From: Cristatella mucedo
Lineage: Eukaryota > Bryozoa > Phylactolaemata > Cristatellidae
Length of the DNA stretch: 64,000 nt
NCBI GenBank assembly: GCA_009760855.2
Contig: WPIO01000071.1
Coordinates: 539,501-603,500, forward strand
Direction: 5' to 3'
Both the position numbers and the translations under genes were made by a program. The notes beneath the pieces are model-generated. The model searched no databases, was not told the DNA's origin, and saw nothing but the letters and a program-made list of their open reading frames with translations. Within the stretch, counting starts at the first letter, position 1; every line of letters begins with the position of its first letter. Of the stretch, positions 40,991 through 52,542 are shown piece after piece.

Positions 40991-41319
40991 ATGTTATTGA
41001 AGCGCCAGCGTGAAAAGCACCATTTGCATTTGGGTTAATCTTCTCCCAAAGTGCTGCTGACTTTTGAAATTCATTGTAATTTTAAAATATCTTTATTTTA
41101 AATTACCCCAGCATAAATTAAAGGTTACATGTACCTTCTTATTCAATAGACAAGGTCGTTACGTTCCACTGCTCTCATTACTGTCGACGACTATAGCAGT
41201 CCGACTGTGCCTGATCTTGGAAACGCTACACAAATATGCAACCAACTTCCGTTATTTCACAAGTTTGCATAATGTATAAAGGTCCAGGTTATATTTTATT
41301 CACTGTTTATACTCTGCCG

Positions 41320-41625
41320 ATGTACTTTTCAGGCACAATCTAGGCTTTAATTTATACACAGATGACACTAATTTGTGCCTTGGCTTTGATCTCTCCCATC
41401 CCTCAAGCATGTCGAAACCACAAAACTCTCTTGTGGCATGTATGGATGACATTTGTGCATGGATAGCAGCACCATTTCTTAAATTACATGATGATAAAAC
41501 CAACTAAGGAGTAATAGGCAAGCCAAGTGTGATTGATAAATTGGGAAATGCAAGTCTCAAAACGGGATCTGCCAGCATATCTCCCGTTGAATATGCACTT
41601 AATCTATGTGTCCTATTCCAAAGGG
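41320..41625 (+). mobile_element. LINE family I, reverse-transcriptase fragment
   Basis: Diverged palm region: YTDD in place of YADD (about 41355-41366), then a CMDDICAWIAAPFLKLHDD-like run and GKPSVIDK. It corresponds to the 47.0-47.3 kb copy. Stops interrupt it. Confidence 0.7.
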
Positions 41626-42299
41626 ACCTTTGCGGTCATTAGACCTCCACATGCGTTTCGCAGTCAAGTCTGCCTACTTTCAGCTACACATCATTGCTCA
41701 AATTTAGGCTAGTTTACCCAGGGATACCACATCTAAATTGGTCAATATGTTTGCGATGTCTCACAACGTTTCAATGCAAATATATCTATGCAATTACTGA
41801 ACAGTTCTCTACCCCGCGCATCAAAAACCTTCAAAAGAATTAGGAAATCGTCCCGCTTAGTTGTTGAGCCTTTTTATGAGCCCTAATCTTTCTAGGGTTC
41901 CGCTTTGCTTCTCAACGCTATGCATTTACTTCGTTCTAAGAAAATAACTACTTCGCCCAGATTAAATACAGATTTTATGAAGGACTCTTAAGCTGGAGCG
42001 TACTACTACTCTCATGAAAATCTTTCTAGGATATAAGTAGTGAGCCAAGCGTCCGCATATAAAGTGGATTTTTATTCACTGAATGTCTTTCCAGCAGAAG
42101 AAATAGATCGAGTCGAAGACACAGATGTTGGAGTTGTTGTGGCTGCCACCGCTTGCAGTGTTGTAGTCTGCGGAGCATTCTTTGTGGCACTGGTGCTCTT
42201 TCGTAAGAGGTAAGAAGATAGATAGCCTTGTACATTTTGTGTTTGTGGTGCTTCACCTCCTAATAGCGCTTCTATAAATTTGCTCACACAGTTCTTAGG

Positions 42300-42500
42300 C
42301 AACAACTACTAATGTCCTGCGGCCGACTATGACACATCCCTTCTAGCAGTCCACAGCTAATACGTTCATGCTACTCACTTACCTCGACTGCCCTCCTGAC
42401 TCACCAATGCTTCTCACTTTCTGTTTTGCGTGATAAGACGCGTAATGGCTACCGAATGCCTACCGATGTATCATAGGCTACGAGTGTGCTATGAAAAGCT
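42300..42500 (+). mobile_element. LINE family II, short degraded fragment
   Basis: TGCGGCCGACTATGACACAT, ATGCTACTCACTTACCTCGA, CTGACTCACC and ATGCTTCTCACTTTCT match the C-terminal coding text of the family II copy at 60.9 kb. It starts about 90 bp after the gene A membrane exon. Confidence 0.65.
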
Positions 42501-42599
42501 GTCGTGCTGAACACCCAGAAAATCTTTGTTAGTTTTAGTAGTGACAGGCGGAAATACATGGACATAGAAATAGGTAAACATATAACAATAGTAATCATA

Positions 42600-43135
42600 A
42601 TGATAGTACACTTGATAAAGCGCCCTCAGAGAACTCAATCTCTTTCTAGGCACTTTACATTTGCTGCAAAGGAAACACGGTTGAATAGTAAGTGGTATCA
42701 TGCTTGATAAACAGCATGAATAACATGGTTAGGGGTGACATACACAGGTTCAGCATGCAATTGCGATTAGAGGCAGCATGCGACAGTGTCAGCAGGCGTA
42801 AGCACATAAAGGTCGAATCACAGGGACCCACTAGATGCTGTCATAAATAGGCGCATTTCTAAGTTCTTTTCAAATATGGTCAAGTCAGTGGATGTCATGA
42901 CGTGATTATTATACATAATAGTCGGAAGTGAATTTCATGCTTTGGGAGCATAAGAACTAAATGCACGGTCTCCAAAGGATTTAAGGTTCGTTCGAGGTAT
43001 TGGTAAACTGTTGGATTACAAGAAATGAGTGGTGCAATGCTGGGCCTGATGGGGGAGTAGATTTGATAATATTTATTCTTATCTCATTTGGAAAGGTATC
43101 CCTTAAGGTATTAGAGCCAGATGCTGGTCAGAAAA
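42600..43135 (-). mobile_element. LINE family I, 3' fragment
   Basis: Plus strand: GATAAAGCGCCCTCAGAGAA, the UTR, AAATGCACGGTCTCCAAAGG, CTGGGCCTGATGGGGGAGTA, matching the inverse of the 34.2 kb copy. Confidence 0.8.
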
Positions 43136-43794
43136 CGACTAGTTAACCAACCATTCTAATTCTTGAGAATGTGTGGGTTACGAAAGAGTTACAATGCATT
43201 TGGAGGACACAAACTGGAGAATACCAATAAGCATCTATTCTAAGCCTTGAAAGTATTTTCTTATCTTAGCGATGCACTAGCAATTGTAGCACCAAATCCA
43301 GAAAATAATAACACGCTTTATTGGGAAAACGCAAGAGATTTGAAGTTTAATGCAAACCACATTAGCGTCGTTAGTTTCATCGGTCAGGATTGAGCTGGTA
43401 ATGTTTTGTTTTCTCTTAGGAAAATCTTCCGTTTTAAGGGAGCATCCTACAGCGTGAAGAGATCAGATGGGACCGAGCGAGCATCAGCAGAAGCGAGGGG
43501 GACAATCTGCTGATGATGGTAGATGTATTGCTGAATAATACAATGAAATTCCGTTGCCAAGGTATGTGCATGGCCGGCCATTTTCACTGTTTATCGAGTC
43601 AACTCTTTTAGCTGACTCAAATAATAGCATTGGAAAGATTGCTCCCTTGGCTTTCACCTGAGATTAGGCCATCATGCTGATATGTCACGTATTGGAATGA
43701 AATTTGAAATGCAAGTTCAGCTCTACCCTTTCTGCCCTATTTTTTAATATTTTCGACTTCGGCTTGATGCATTTGGCTGTATGCGTCATCAAAC

Positions 43795-44030
43795 TTCCGG
43801 GAGCTTTATTTTCCGTAATCGTGGACATGCAGAAATCATAAGCTTCCGGTTTACATCCGGGCTAGGCGCGGTTCGCTCGGCAAATTTTTCTTTTCATGCG
43901 GAAGTCGTCAGAACTTCCTATCCCAGTCTATCGTGCGTGTCTTTTGAAAGGTACCATAAGCACAGATTTGATTTTCGGACAATTATTGTAAGTATTTTAA
44001 TGATTTTCCCCCATATATATGTCACAGGCA
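43795..44030. repeat. Dispersed repeat shared with 58.2 kb
   Basis: ACATCCGGGCTAGGCGCGGT, a T-rich stretch, TCTTTTGAAAGGTACC and TTTTAATGATTTTCC recur at 58250-58430 in diverged form. Class unknown. Confidence 0.5.
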
Positions 44031-44084
44031 AGTTTGTGCGGAAGTTTTGACAACGCTGCCTGGCTGCTGTACATTTCGCCGATT

Positions 44085-44230
44085 TAGTAGCCTCTTTTGT
44101 GTAGATGATGACAGATGAGCCTTGACGTCCATCATCGCCATTAGCAGCTGCAATACTAAGTTGCTTACCCCAATAATGTTACCTACGACTTTGGGACCGA
44201 GGTCGTGATAAGTAAACGCATCACCTAATG
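44085..44230 (-). repeat. SINE, second subfamily, inverted
   Basis: Plus strand: TAGCCTCTTTTGTGTAGATG near the left end, and TTTGGGACCGAGGTCGTGAT near 44200. The reverse complement matches the 40.2 kb copy. Confidence 0.6.
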
Positions 44231-44644
44231 AGTCATTACGTCTCGCTGTACCCCGAGTAATTTCAGTCCACTTATCGTGCAGCCATAATACTCCATAGGC
44301 ACTGTAGATTGACTCGTAAACTCATCTCCTAGTCATTCTACGTCGCCTACATCTTAGGTCTTTTTCCTTCACCTTCTCTTTCAATTTGCTGTTGCTAACA
44401 TTTACCCACACTTCTCTAAAAGTATTCTAAACTTCTTCGTTAACCAGTCTTGCCAACGCTGACGACCAGTCTGGAAATTCTCTAAACATTAAGGTGCATC
44501 CTAAGCTAACGTTCAGTGTAATTCAAGCATTGCTTTTACGATTGAAAATGAAAAGTGAAGAACAATATGTGCAGATATGAACAAATATGTGCCTCGTCAA
44601 CCAGCACCAATGGCATCACACTTCATACTAAAGCGAATGTCTGA

Positions 44645-44760
44645 TTAATTCATGTAGCTATCGTAAAGAACTCACACTCAGGTGTTTCACATCTAACTCA
44701 GAGCTCGAGCCCATGAGCTTTGTCTCCAAAAGCCATTACGTTAACTTCCAGGCGAAACCG
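44645..44760 (-). repeat. tRNA-headed SINE
   Basis: Plus strand: AAGAACTCACACTCAGGTGT (tail), then CAGAGCTCGAGCCCATGAGC (B box inverted). Confidence 0.55.
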
Positions 44761-44879
44761 GAAGCAAACGAGAAGCTTTCAATGGCTACCGGAAGTAGCA
44801 TGTGTCATATCTCTAACTTCCTTTCGTTCTCTCTTCAGTATATTATTCAGGTTCAATCAGCTTGCACAGAATTTATGTA

Positions 44880-45128
44880 ATTCATTGTAATATATCTCCG
44901 TTTTTAACACCACAAAGCCACAGAGACTATGTGGGTGTTACGAAGCAGAGCTTTTTGTATACAGCACTCACAGCCTAAGCGGTTTTCGGTACGCATTCGG
45001 TACCGAACAGACTTCATCTCAAGCAAAAAAGGAGAAAGTGAGAAGCATAGCAGAGTCGGGAGAGCAGCTGAGGTAGTGAGTGGCATGGAAGTAGCAGCTC
45101 AGGACAACTCGAAAGTATGAACCATAGC
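44880..45128 (-). mobile_element. LINE family II, 3' end
   Basis: Matches 1090-1300 closely: ACTATGTGGGTGTTACG, CAGCCTAAGCGGTTTTCGGT, ACGCATTCGGTACC, GAACAGACTTCATCTC. A CT microsatellite begins where the copy stops. Confidence 0.8.
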
Positions 45129-45263
<135 letters not shown>

Positions 45264-45264
45264 A

Positions 45265-45920
45265 TGTGTGCTGTCCAGTATTTGAGTAGCATAATAAGTC
45301 GATTACAAGAAATGCAGCCAGAGATGATGAGATGACAAGCTATAATGTCTTGCAGCGAGAAAAGAGAGAGAGAGAGGGAGGGAGGGAGCGATATAGAGGA
45401 AAGAATATGTTCAAATGCCTCAGCCACGTAAATTGGACACTGCTTCCTATCACAGTCGGAAATATATGCCTTACTCCGTCTCAGTAAGCCTACAGCAAAC
45501 TAAACTTAAAGAGGATTCTAATAAGCCAAGCCGTGCGTTCAAAATAATTATACGGGTAGATTAGGAAAAGCTTTACACGTGCATTGTCTAGTTCGTGCTA
45601 CCTAGCATCTTTCCTACTAAGCAGTTGTTCTAGTGTCTTCTAAGGCATTGACACACACTTTTTTTAGATCAAGCTTAATGTCGTGGTATTCCGAGCTTCT
45701 CAGTATTTTATGTCATGGATGTTAATGTTATTAGCTCATGTTAAACAAACCTCTTAGAGTGACTATTACTGAACTTGGCCAGAGTTGTAAGTCATTTGGA
45801 GTGGTTTATTATGGTAGCAATGTAACGTACATTCTGTAACGAACTGTTTACGCGAAAAAAAATCTCTCGTAAGGCCACATTAAAAAAATCCTCATACGCA
45901 TGGAATCCATTTGCAATAGT
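45265..45920. other. Gene A intron, nothing recognised
   Basis: AT-rich unique DNA with one short GA run near 45360. Confidence 0.35.
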
Positions 45921-45924
45921 AGTA

Positions 45925-45925
45925 G

Positions 45926-45960
<35 letters not shown>

Positions 45961-46345
45961 TACTTGATAAAGCGCCCTCAAAGAACCCAATCTCTCTCTA
46001 GGCGTTTTACATTTGCTGCAAAGGGAAATGCAATTGAATGGTGAGTAAAATCACGCTTGATAAACAAACAAAATGAATAACATGGTTAGGGGTGACATGC
46101 ACAGGCTCAGCATGCAAATTTGGTTAGTGGCAGCATGCACAGTGTCAGCAACCATAAGCACATCAAGGACTAATCACAGGGACCCACTAAATGCTGTCCT
46201 AAATAGGTGCGTTTGAAAATTCTTTTTAAATGTGGTCAGGTCAGAGGATGTTCTGACGCAGGTCGGGAGGAAGTTCCAGGCTTTGGGAGCATACGAACTA
46301 AATGCACGGTCTCCAAAGGATTTGAGGTTTGTACGGGTTATTTTT
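45925..46345 (-). mobile_element. LINE family I, 3' fragment (outer of two)
   Basis: AAT repeats, GATAAAGCGCCCTCAAAGAA, the UTR and coding text as far as ACGGTCTCCAAAGGATTTGA. It is followed at once by the tail of another copy. Confidence 0.8.
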
Positions 46346-46349
46346 AATA

Positions 46350-47735
46350 ATAATAATAATAATATTGCACTTGATAAAGCACCCTCAGAGAACTTAATCT
46401 CTTTCTAGGCGCTTTACATTTGCTGCAAAGTGATACGCAACAGAATAGTAAGTAAAATCATGCTTGAAAAACAAACAAAATGAATAACATGGTTAGGGGT
46501 TACATGCACTGGGTCAGCATGCAAATGTGGTTAGTGGCAGCATGAACAGTGTCAGCACGCATAAGCACATCGAGGACGAATCACAAGGACCCACTAAATG
46601 CTGTCCTAAATAGGTTAGACTGTTGGATTCCGAAAAGCGGGTGGTACGATGCTTTGCCTGATGGGGGAGTATATCTGAGAGATAGGCTGCAGCCAAAGAA
46701 TGAAGTGACCTCAAAGTGAGCGACAAAACCTTGAAGTCAATCAGTTGCTTGACAAGAAGCCAGTGCAGGTCGGCGAGAAGTGGAGTAATGTGGCAACTGC
46801 AACGCTTACGACAGACAAGCCTAGCTGCGGAGTTTTGCACCAGCTGCAATCACCTGATCGCACATGACGGTAGGCCAGCGAGCAGTGAGTTGCAGAAGTC
46901 GAGACGGGATGTCACGAATGCATGGACCAACTTAGACGTGGTATCCTTATTTAAACAAGCCCGAAATTTAGCAATGTTATGAAGCTAAAAATAAGCTGAT
47001 TCAACAGGAGATATGCTGGCAGAGCCAATTTTTAGTCTCAGCCTTTCAAAGTTCTTAATCACACTAGGTTTTCCCATAACTAGTAAGTTAGTTTCATCAT
47101 CGTTAAGTTTTAGAAAATTTGCTGCCATCCATGTGCGGAAGTCACCAATACATGCAGCAAGTGAGTTAAGAGAATTTGAGGTGCTCGAAGGCTGAGAGGG
47201 ATCAAAGAAAAGGTACAACTGAGTTTCATCCGCATTGAAGTGAAAGCCTAGAATGTGCTTGGCAATCACATCAGCAAAAGGTAGAGTATAAACCGTGAAA
47301 AGAACCGGACCTAGCACGGAGCCCTGAGGTACGCCATATTTTAGACGTACCTCAGATGATCTTTGTCCATTCATGTCAATACTCTGGAGTCTTCCACTGA
47401 GACAGGATCTGAACCACTGCAGAGCAGTGCCAGTGATGCCCAGGCGAGATGGGAGGTGCTCTAGAAGGACTTTGTGATCGACGGTATTAAAAGCTGCCGA
47501 AAGATCGAGCAAAAAAAGCAGAGACACTCTACCCATGTCTGCATTCCTAAGTAGATCGTTGTATACCCGAAGCAATGCTACTTCTGTGGAGTGATTAGCT
47601 CTAAAGCCAGACTAGAACTTACTAGCAAGGTGTGAGGTTACGACATACGAGCTTAGCTGGTCCGCCACGATCTGTTCCAGTGTCTTTGATAGGAACGGTA
47701 CAAGGGAGACTGGGCGGTAGTAGTAGTAAAATCAA
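46350..47735 (-). mobile_element. LINE family I, longest copy with RT palm
   Basis: The 3' end lies at about 46350 (AAT repeats, AAAGCACCCTCAGAGAAC). A gap in the C-terminal coding part near 46615 is followed by LLADLHWLLVKQLIDFKVLS. A minus-strand frame of 196 codons (47575-46985) has LLDLSAAFNTVDHKVLLEHL, GVPQGSVLGPVLF and FLKLNDDETNLLV. The catalytic box reads NADE at 47223-47237 in place of YADD, so the enzyme is dead. It lies in gene A's last intron. Confidence 0.88.
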
Positions 47736-47739
47736 TTGT

Positions 47740-48800
47740 ATGTGCTTGAGTCGGCTGAAGTTTAGTATGACTAGGAGCACACTTTCGAAATTACTTATTT
47801 AAATTACTTACTTTATATTTTTTTTAATTTATAATTATATTTAAATTACTTACTGTTCCAATGTTTCCACTTCAAACGTAAGAAATTCAGCGATTCACGA
47901 TTGCCATCGTGGCACCCACAGTGAATAGCCGGACTGGCTTGTCGTGCTGGAATTAAATGAACTTGTAGTCTCGATAGAATTATATCACTATGCTTGTTAT
48001 AGCATAATCATTTGGCGGAACCTCGTAAGTATTCAGTGAATACCTTTTAGCTGTTTAGCGCGTTAGTGCTACGGGCCTTAGACCGCCAAAATGGAGATTG
48101 TGTGTGCGATCCTTTCAGAGAGCGCAAGCCTCGATCTTTAAAACCATTTTCTGCCGCAAGAAACGTATAGATTCTCCTAAATTTTTAATCTTGCCTCTAA
48201 TGCTGTTCTTTTTTATGAGCAGGGTTGCCTTGTATTCAGCCTTATCCCACTGAATGACCTCAGTCATCAAACTAGTAACCAAACATAGAAGGCGTCTGAA
48301 AGCTGCTCTTTAAAGTCAGGCCTGCTTATTTCTGCATAACTATTCTGAAACGAGTTAGGTTAAATCTATTTAGGTATTAAAAAATATTGAAAGCGGCTGA
48401 AATTAAAGAGTCGTTTATAGCAATTTCAAGAAAAAGGCATTTTGGCTTTGATTCAAATGCTGTTCTGCCTGATCAAGTTCACACATAAATGACGTATGTT
48501 AGCTATTTCGTCAAAAATGGTTAGTTCAAAGCAATATCTGTCCCAATAACAAAAGAAGGATTTTTAGAGCATTTGAGCTAATTTATGTTTTTCTGACTTG
48601 CAGCTGATGCACAGATATACTCTAATAACCTGCGAATAATTCAATGCGACTTCGAGTTATAATAAGCTGTCTGCAAATGTCCGTTACATACCAGAGCTTT
48701 ACATAACAAATTAAGACTTTCCCTGATTACTTTGTCCTATATCGTCAAATATTAGAAATAAATTCTGTGAAAAGGCATATTTGAATCTGAAATCTTTCTC
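47740..48800. other. Gene A intron, nothing recognised
   Basis: AT-rich. No exon or repeat matched. Confidence 0.35.
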
Positions 48801-49049
48801 TGCAATTTAGGCGTCAGTCCGAAATGCAAACCTCTCAAACTATTGAAGATCAACGTTCAACTCAACCAGATTTAAAGCTGCCAGATGATTCGGAGTTAAA
48901 CGATTAGGAAACCACGGTTCCCAACCAGCAGTCTCTTTATTCGACAAGGTCGGAACACATTTACAGCGGTCTACAAATCAATACTTATGACAACATGGCC
49001 TCCATCTCCATGAAGCAAAACGTTTCCAGTAAATTTCATTAAAGTAAAC

Positions 49050-50280
49050 GTGCAGTTGTGGCTATGCGGCATTAATAGTAGGCACTAGCAGCCTCAACTT
49101 GGGCTTATTTCTAAGTTTGTCACCGACAACGTCTTGAAAAGCAAATAAACTACCGTGTCGCGTGCAAACTAATTAAACATAATGTTTGATAAAAACTTCT
49201 GTCCATCAAATTTCTATTTCTGAGCTGTTGTGTATACTTGTGGTTGACATGAATGAGGAGAGGTTCAATGCGATAATTTAACTTTGACATTACCCATCAT
49301 CAAATCTCGTTGTCAACACTGGTGGTGTTAAAGGCCGCTCTATCGATACAGTGATAATTACTGGATAGTTGCGATTTTCGTACGTGAATCGTACGCAACG
49401 CAAATAATATCGTAGGCAAACGCCAGTTGTAAATGCACTTCACGTATACCCTGATGAGTTAGTCTTTACCAGTGGCTGAAGCTCAAAGTACTGCACGCTA
49501 CAAGTAGATTACTGACGGCTGATCTTGGGTAAATTTACTTAATATTTGTGAAAGTCGCTGGAACGAAACTTTGAAAATGCTTGCTTTAGAAATCAGTCTA
49601 GAATAGAAAAGAAGACGTTTCTATATGTAAGCAGGTACTGCCTTTGCCTACTAATATGGTCTCGGTTTCAAGGTGACTTTTCTTTTATATTACTGCATCG
49701 GCAAAATCGTCCGGAACGCTCTGAAGAAAGCTGGTAAATTTGTTATCAATCGCTAGAAAAATTCAACAGTAGGTTTGAGGAACAACACGAGCACGGTAAA
49801 ATATTGGTCATTCGAAAATGAATTATTTCGCGTTAACTTTTTGTAGAATCGTGACAAAACCTTTGACTAACAATCCCAATCTCAGAAAGTGATCTTGAAA
49901 TACGCGATCAATTCTATCGCGATCTATTGTAAGAAACCAAGTTTTCTACGATTAAATTTTATCGCTTACAATCCACGAGATACTCGTGACGTTTTGTTCT
50001 CAATTACTAGCCACCTTTTATTTGTGTACGTCTAGTCTATGCTATCCTGCTACTCCGAGCTTTATGTAATACTAAATGTTTCCAATCGATATGAGCAAAT
50101 GTTTACTAGATTAACTGGCGATTTAAATTTAACGGCTAATATAAAACTAGTGTGGCTATTGTTACCATGCACGATGCGATCCGGCCGGCAGGCATCACAG
50201 TACTGCCAAAACAACGAGTACATTTTACGCTATCTGAAATCAGGCGCCCCGCAGTGTCACGTAGTCGCGATATTAAGCCA
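49050..50280. other. Between gene A and duplicate B
   Basis: AT-rich. Carries the AATAAA at 49144-49149, 102 bp past the gene A tail stop. Nothing else recognised. Confidence 0.4.
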
Positions 50281-50299
50281 CTTCAAAAAAGCGGTCGTC

Positions 50300-50405
50300 G
50301 GGCATTCCCCCCTGGACATCCCCCCCCCGACATTCCACCCCCCCCCGGTGGACCCTAAGACATTTCCCCCGGACATTTCACTAAGGTAGGACATTTCCCC
50401 CTATT
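50300..50405. repeat. C-rich GGACATT-repeat block
   Basis: Several irregular repeats of GACATTTCCCCC or GACATCCCCCC spaced by C runs. The reverse-complement motif GGGGGAATGTCCGGGG occurs next to the minisatellite at about 36410. Nature unknown. Confidence 0.55.
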
Positions 50406-50564
50406 TTCGATCTTTCTGCGGCTCCTTTCTTCAAAGCGCATCGTCTGCTGGCCAAGTCACGTGCAGGCGCTAAGCAGCTCTGCCCGAGAGTTGCAAGCGC
50501 TGCCGCCGACGCCTCCTCCCCTACCCGTCGACAGAAGCCGCTCGGCTCCTCCGGAAGAGTATAC
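50406..50564 (-). repeat. Inverted copy of the start of the duplicated segment
   Basis: The reverse complement of about 50892-51062 (and of 32158-32325): TCGATCTTTCTGCGGCTCCT, TGGCCAAGTCACGTGCAGGC, CTCCGGAAGAGTATAC. It forms an inverted repeat with an inner spacer of about 330 bp. Confidence 0.9.
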
Positions 50565-50569
50565 GTAAG

Positions 50570-50662
50570 ATAAACAGTGAATGTAAAGCGCTTAGAGAGA
50601 GATTAAGTTCTCTGAGGGCGCTTTGTCAAGTGAATTATTATTATTATATTATTATTTTAATG
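50570..50662 (+). mobile_element. LINE family I, 3' end only
   Basis: GTGAATGTAAAGCGCTTAGA, GAGATTAAGTTCTCTGAGGG, CGCTTTGTCAAGTG, then ATT repeats. Confidence 0.8.
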
Positions 50663-50693
50663 AATGCGTGACTAAGAATACACGTATACATAC

Positions 50694-50694
50694 G

Positions 50695-50742
<48 letters not shown>

Positions 50743-50798
50743 CGTATATATATATATAACGTATATATATATAACGTATATATATATATATATATATT
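50694..50798. repeat. (TA)n microsatellite with AACGT breaks
   Basis: About 105 bp of TA broken by regularly spaced AACG. It is self-complementary and sits at the centre of the inverted repeat. Confidence 0.95.
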
Positions 50799-50939
50799 AA
50801 TGCAAGAAAGTCTCCCTTTCCCTCAGCCGAGCCACGTGGTGCTTGGGTCACATGGCAAGATGGCTCAGCTTTATCTTACGTATACTCTTTCGTATACTCT
50901 TCCGGAGGAGCCGAGCGGCTTCTGTCGCCGAGAGGGGGA

Positions 50940-50971
<32 letters not shown>

Positions 50972-51879
50972 TTGCAACTCTCGGGCGGAGCTGCTTAGCG
51001 CCTGCACGTGACTTGGCCAGCAGACGATGCGCTTTGAAGAAAGGAGCCGCAGAAAGATCGAAGAATGCCAGAATGAGGCGATCGAGACTAATCTGCTAGC
51101 GGCCGGACACAGCCGAACGGGTCTCAGGCCGACGACACATCAGAGAGCGCTAGCGATGGCAGCCCATAAATAGCCTTCACCGAGAGCGACCAATTTCGTA
51201 CCTTCTCATCCAGAGAGTGCCACAGCAACGCCCCCTCACCTTGCCGGCCGCCCTCCCGCTTGGCCACAATCGCCAGCGAGAGGGACCGATGTAGGTCGCA
51301 CGCTCCCAAAGCCAGGAATTCTCTTCCAACTGATGTCATGAAATGCCTTGATTGATTAAATATAAAAAAGAAGCAACAAATGTGCGTGTTTCTCGCAGCG
51401 TTTGCTGGGTCCTGGTGGACTGTCCTTCCGTTTACGCATACAACCGCAGTCCTCGCAATCGCCAACCGTATTGTCGCGCTTCCTTTACAGCATATGCAAA
51501 GCGCATAGAAAAATATTTATTTCTCTAATGGTAAAATAAAAATATACTACCGTTATTAGTAATTAGAGTATGCTACTAACCATTCCGTGAAATGAGCTTT
51601 TGTAACGTCTATGCAATAGATTATAAACGATGCTTTCTGAATCGTCATTATTCAAGAGCCGATAATCTGACCTAAGTTAGCGTACATTAATTTCAATATT
51701 TGTCGCATTTGTCGTTAAAATGCCAAACAGTGAAAGGACGGGAAAGTTTAGCTTGCCTTATTTGATTCCCGCTCTTTGGATTTGTAGTGCCAGCACAGCA
51801 CTGGAGAGTGCGATATATAAACGAAGAAAACGTGGCTACGGCGAGCAAAGGAGCACAACTAGCTTAACAGTAATAATTA

Positions 51880-51990
51880 TAATAATATTAACGGCACATT
51901 TGATATAGCGCCCTCAGAGAACTCAATTTCTTTCTAGGCACTTTACATTTGCGGCTAAGGCAGCCCGATTGAAGTGTTAGCTGTAGCATG
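51880..51990 (-). mobile_element. LINE family I, 3' end in duplicate B
   Basis: The duplicate of the copy at 33120-33260, with the same borders. Confidence 0.8.
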
Positions 51991-52542
51991 GCGGCCTATA
52001 GAGAGACGTGGGCGACGATGCTTTTAATACTCAAGCGACCAAGCGCTCTCGCGCTCTCTCTCTCTCCCACCGTTGGTGTGGCGATTGCCGAAACGCCACG
52101 CATTGAAGCGCGTTCAGCCACCCCACGTTCTGACGGCTGTCGGCGCGCGTCCGTAGAACCCTACTACAAGGACGTGCGTCTGAGCGTGTCGTTGCATCGG
52201 TCACAACAGACCGATTTCGGTGGCTGGCTGCACCGAATGACATAGGCTTAAATGATTGCTTTGACATTCTCTGTCAGCTCTCCTTTTTACCACTCAGTAC
52301 TACTTAGCACAAGCAGCAGCGTAATCACGATCGCCTTAGAAGCATTCTGACTAGGCCCTCGGCTGAAGCGAAGTGACAAATAGCACTTCCTAGACAAATC
52401 CCGTAAGCGCCGACGACGCGGTTGCGCATTAATCTTCTTACGGACCAGTCTGCGTGGCATGACACCGATGTAAACGCGCCAGGCGGATGGGGACGCTGTG
52501 CCCACGCCGCCCAGTGCGTTTCCGATCGTCGATTAATCAAAG

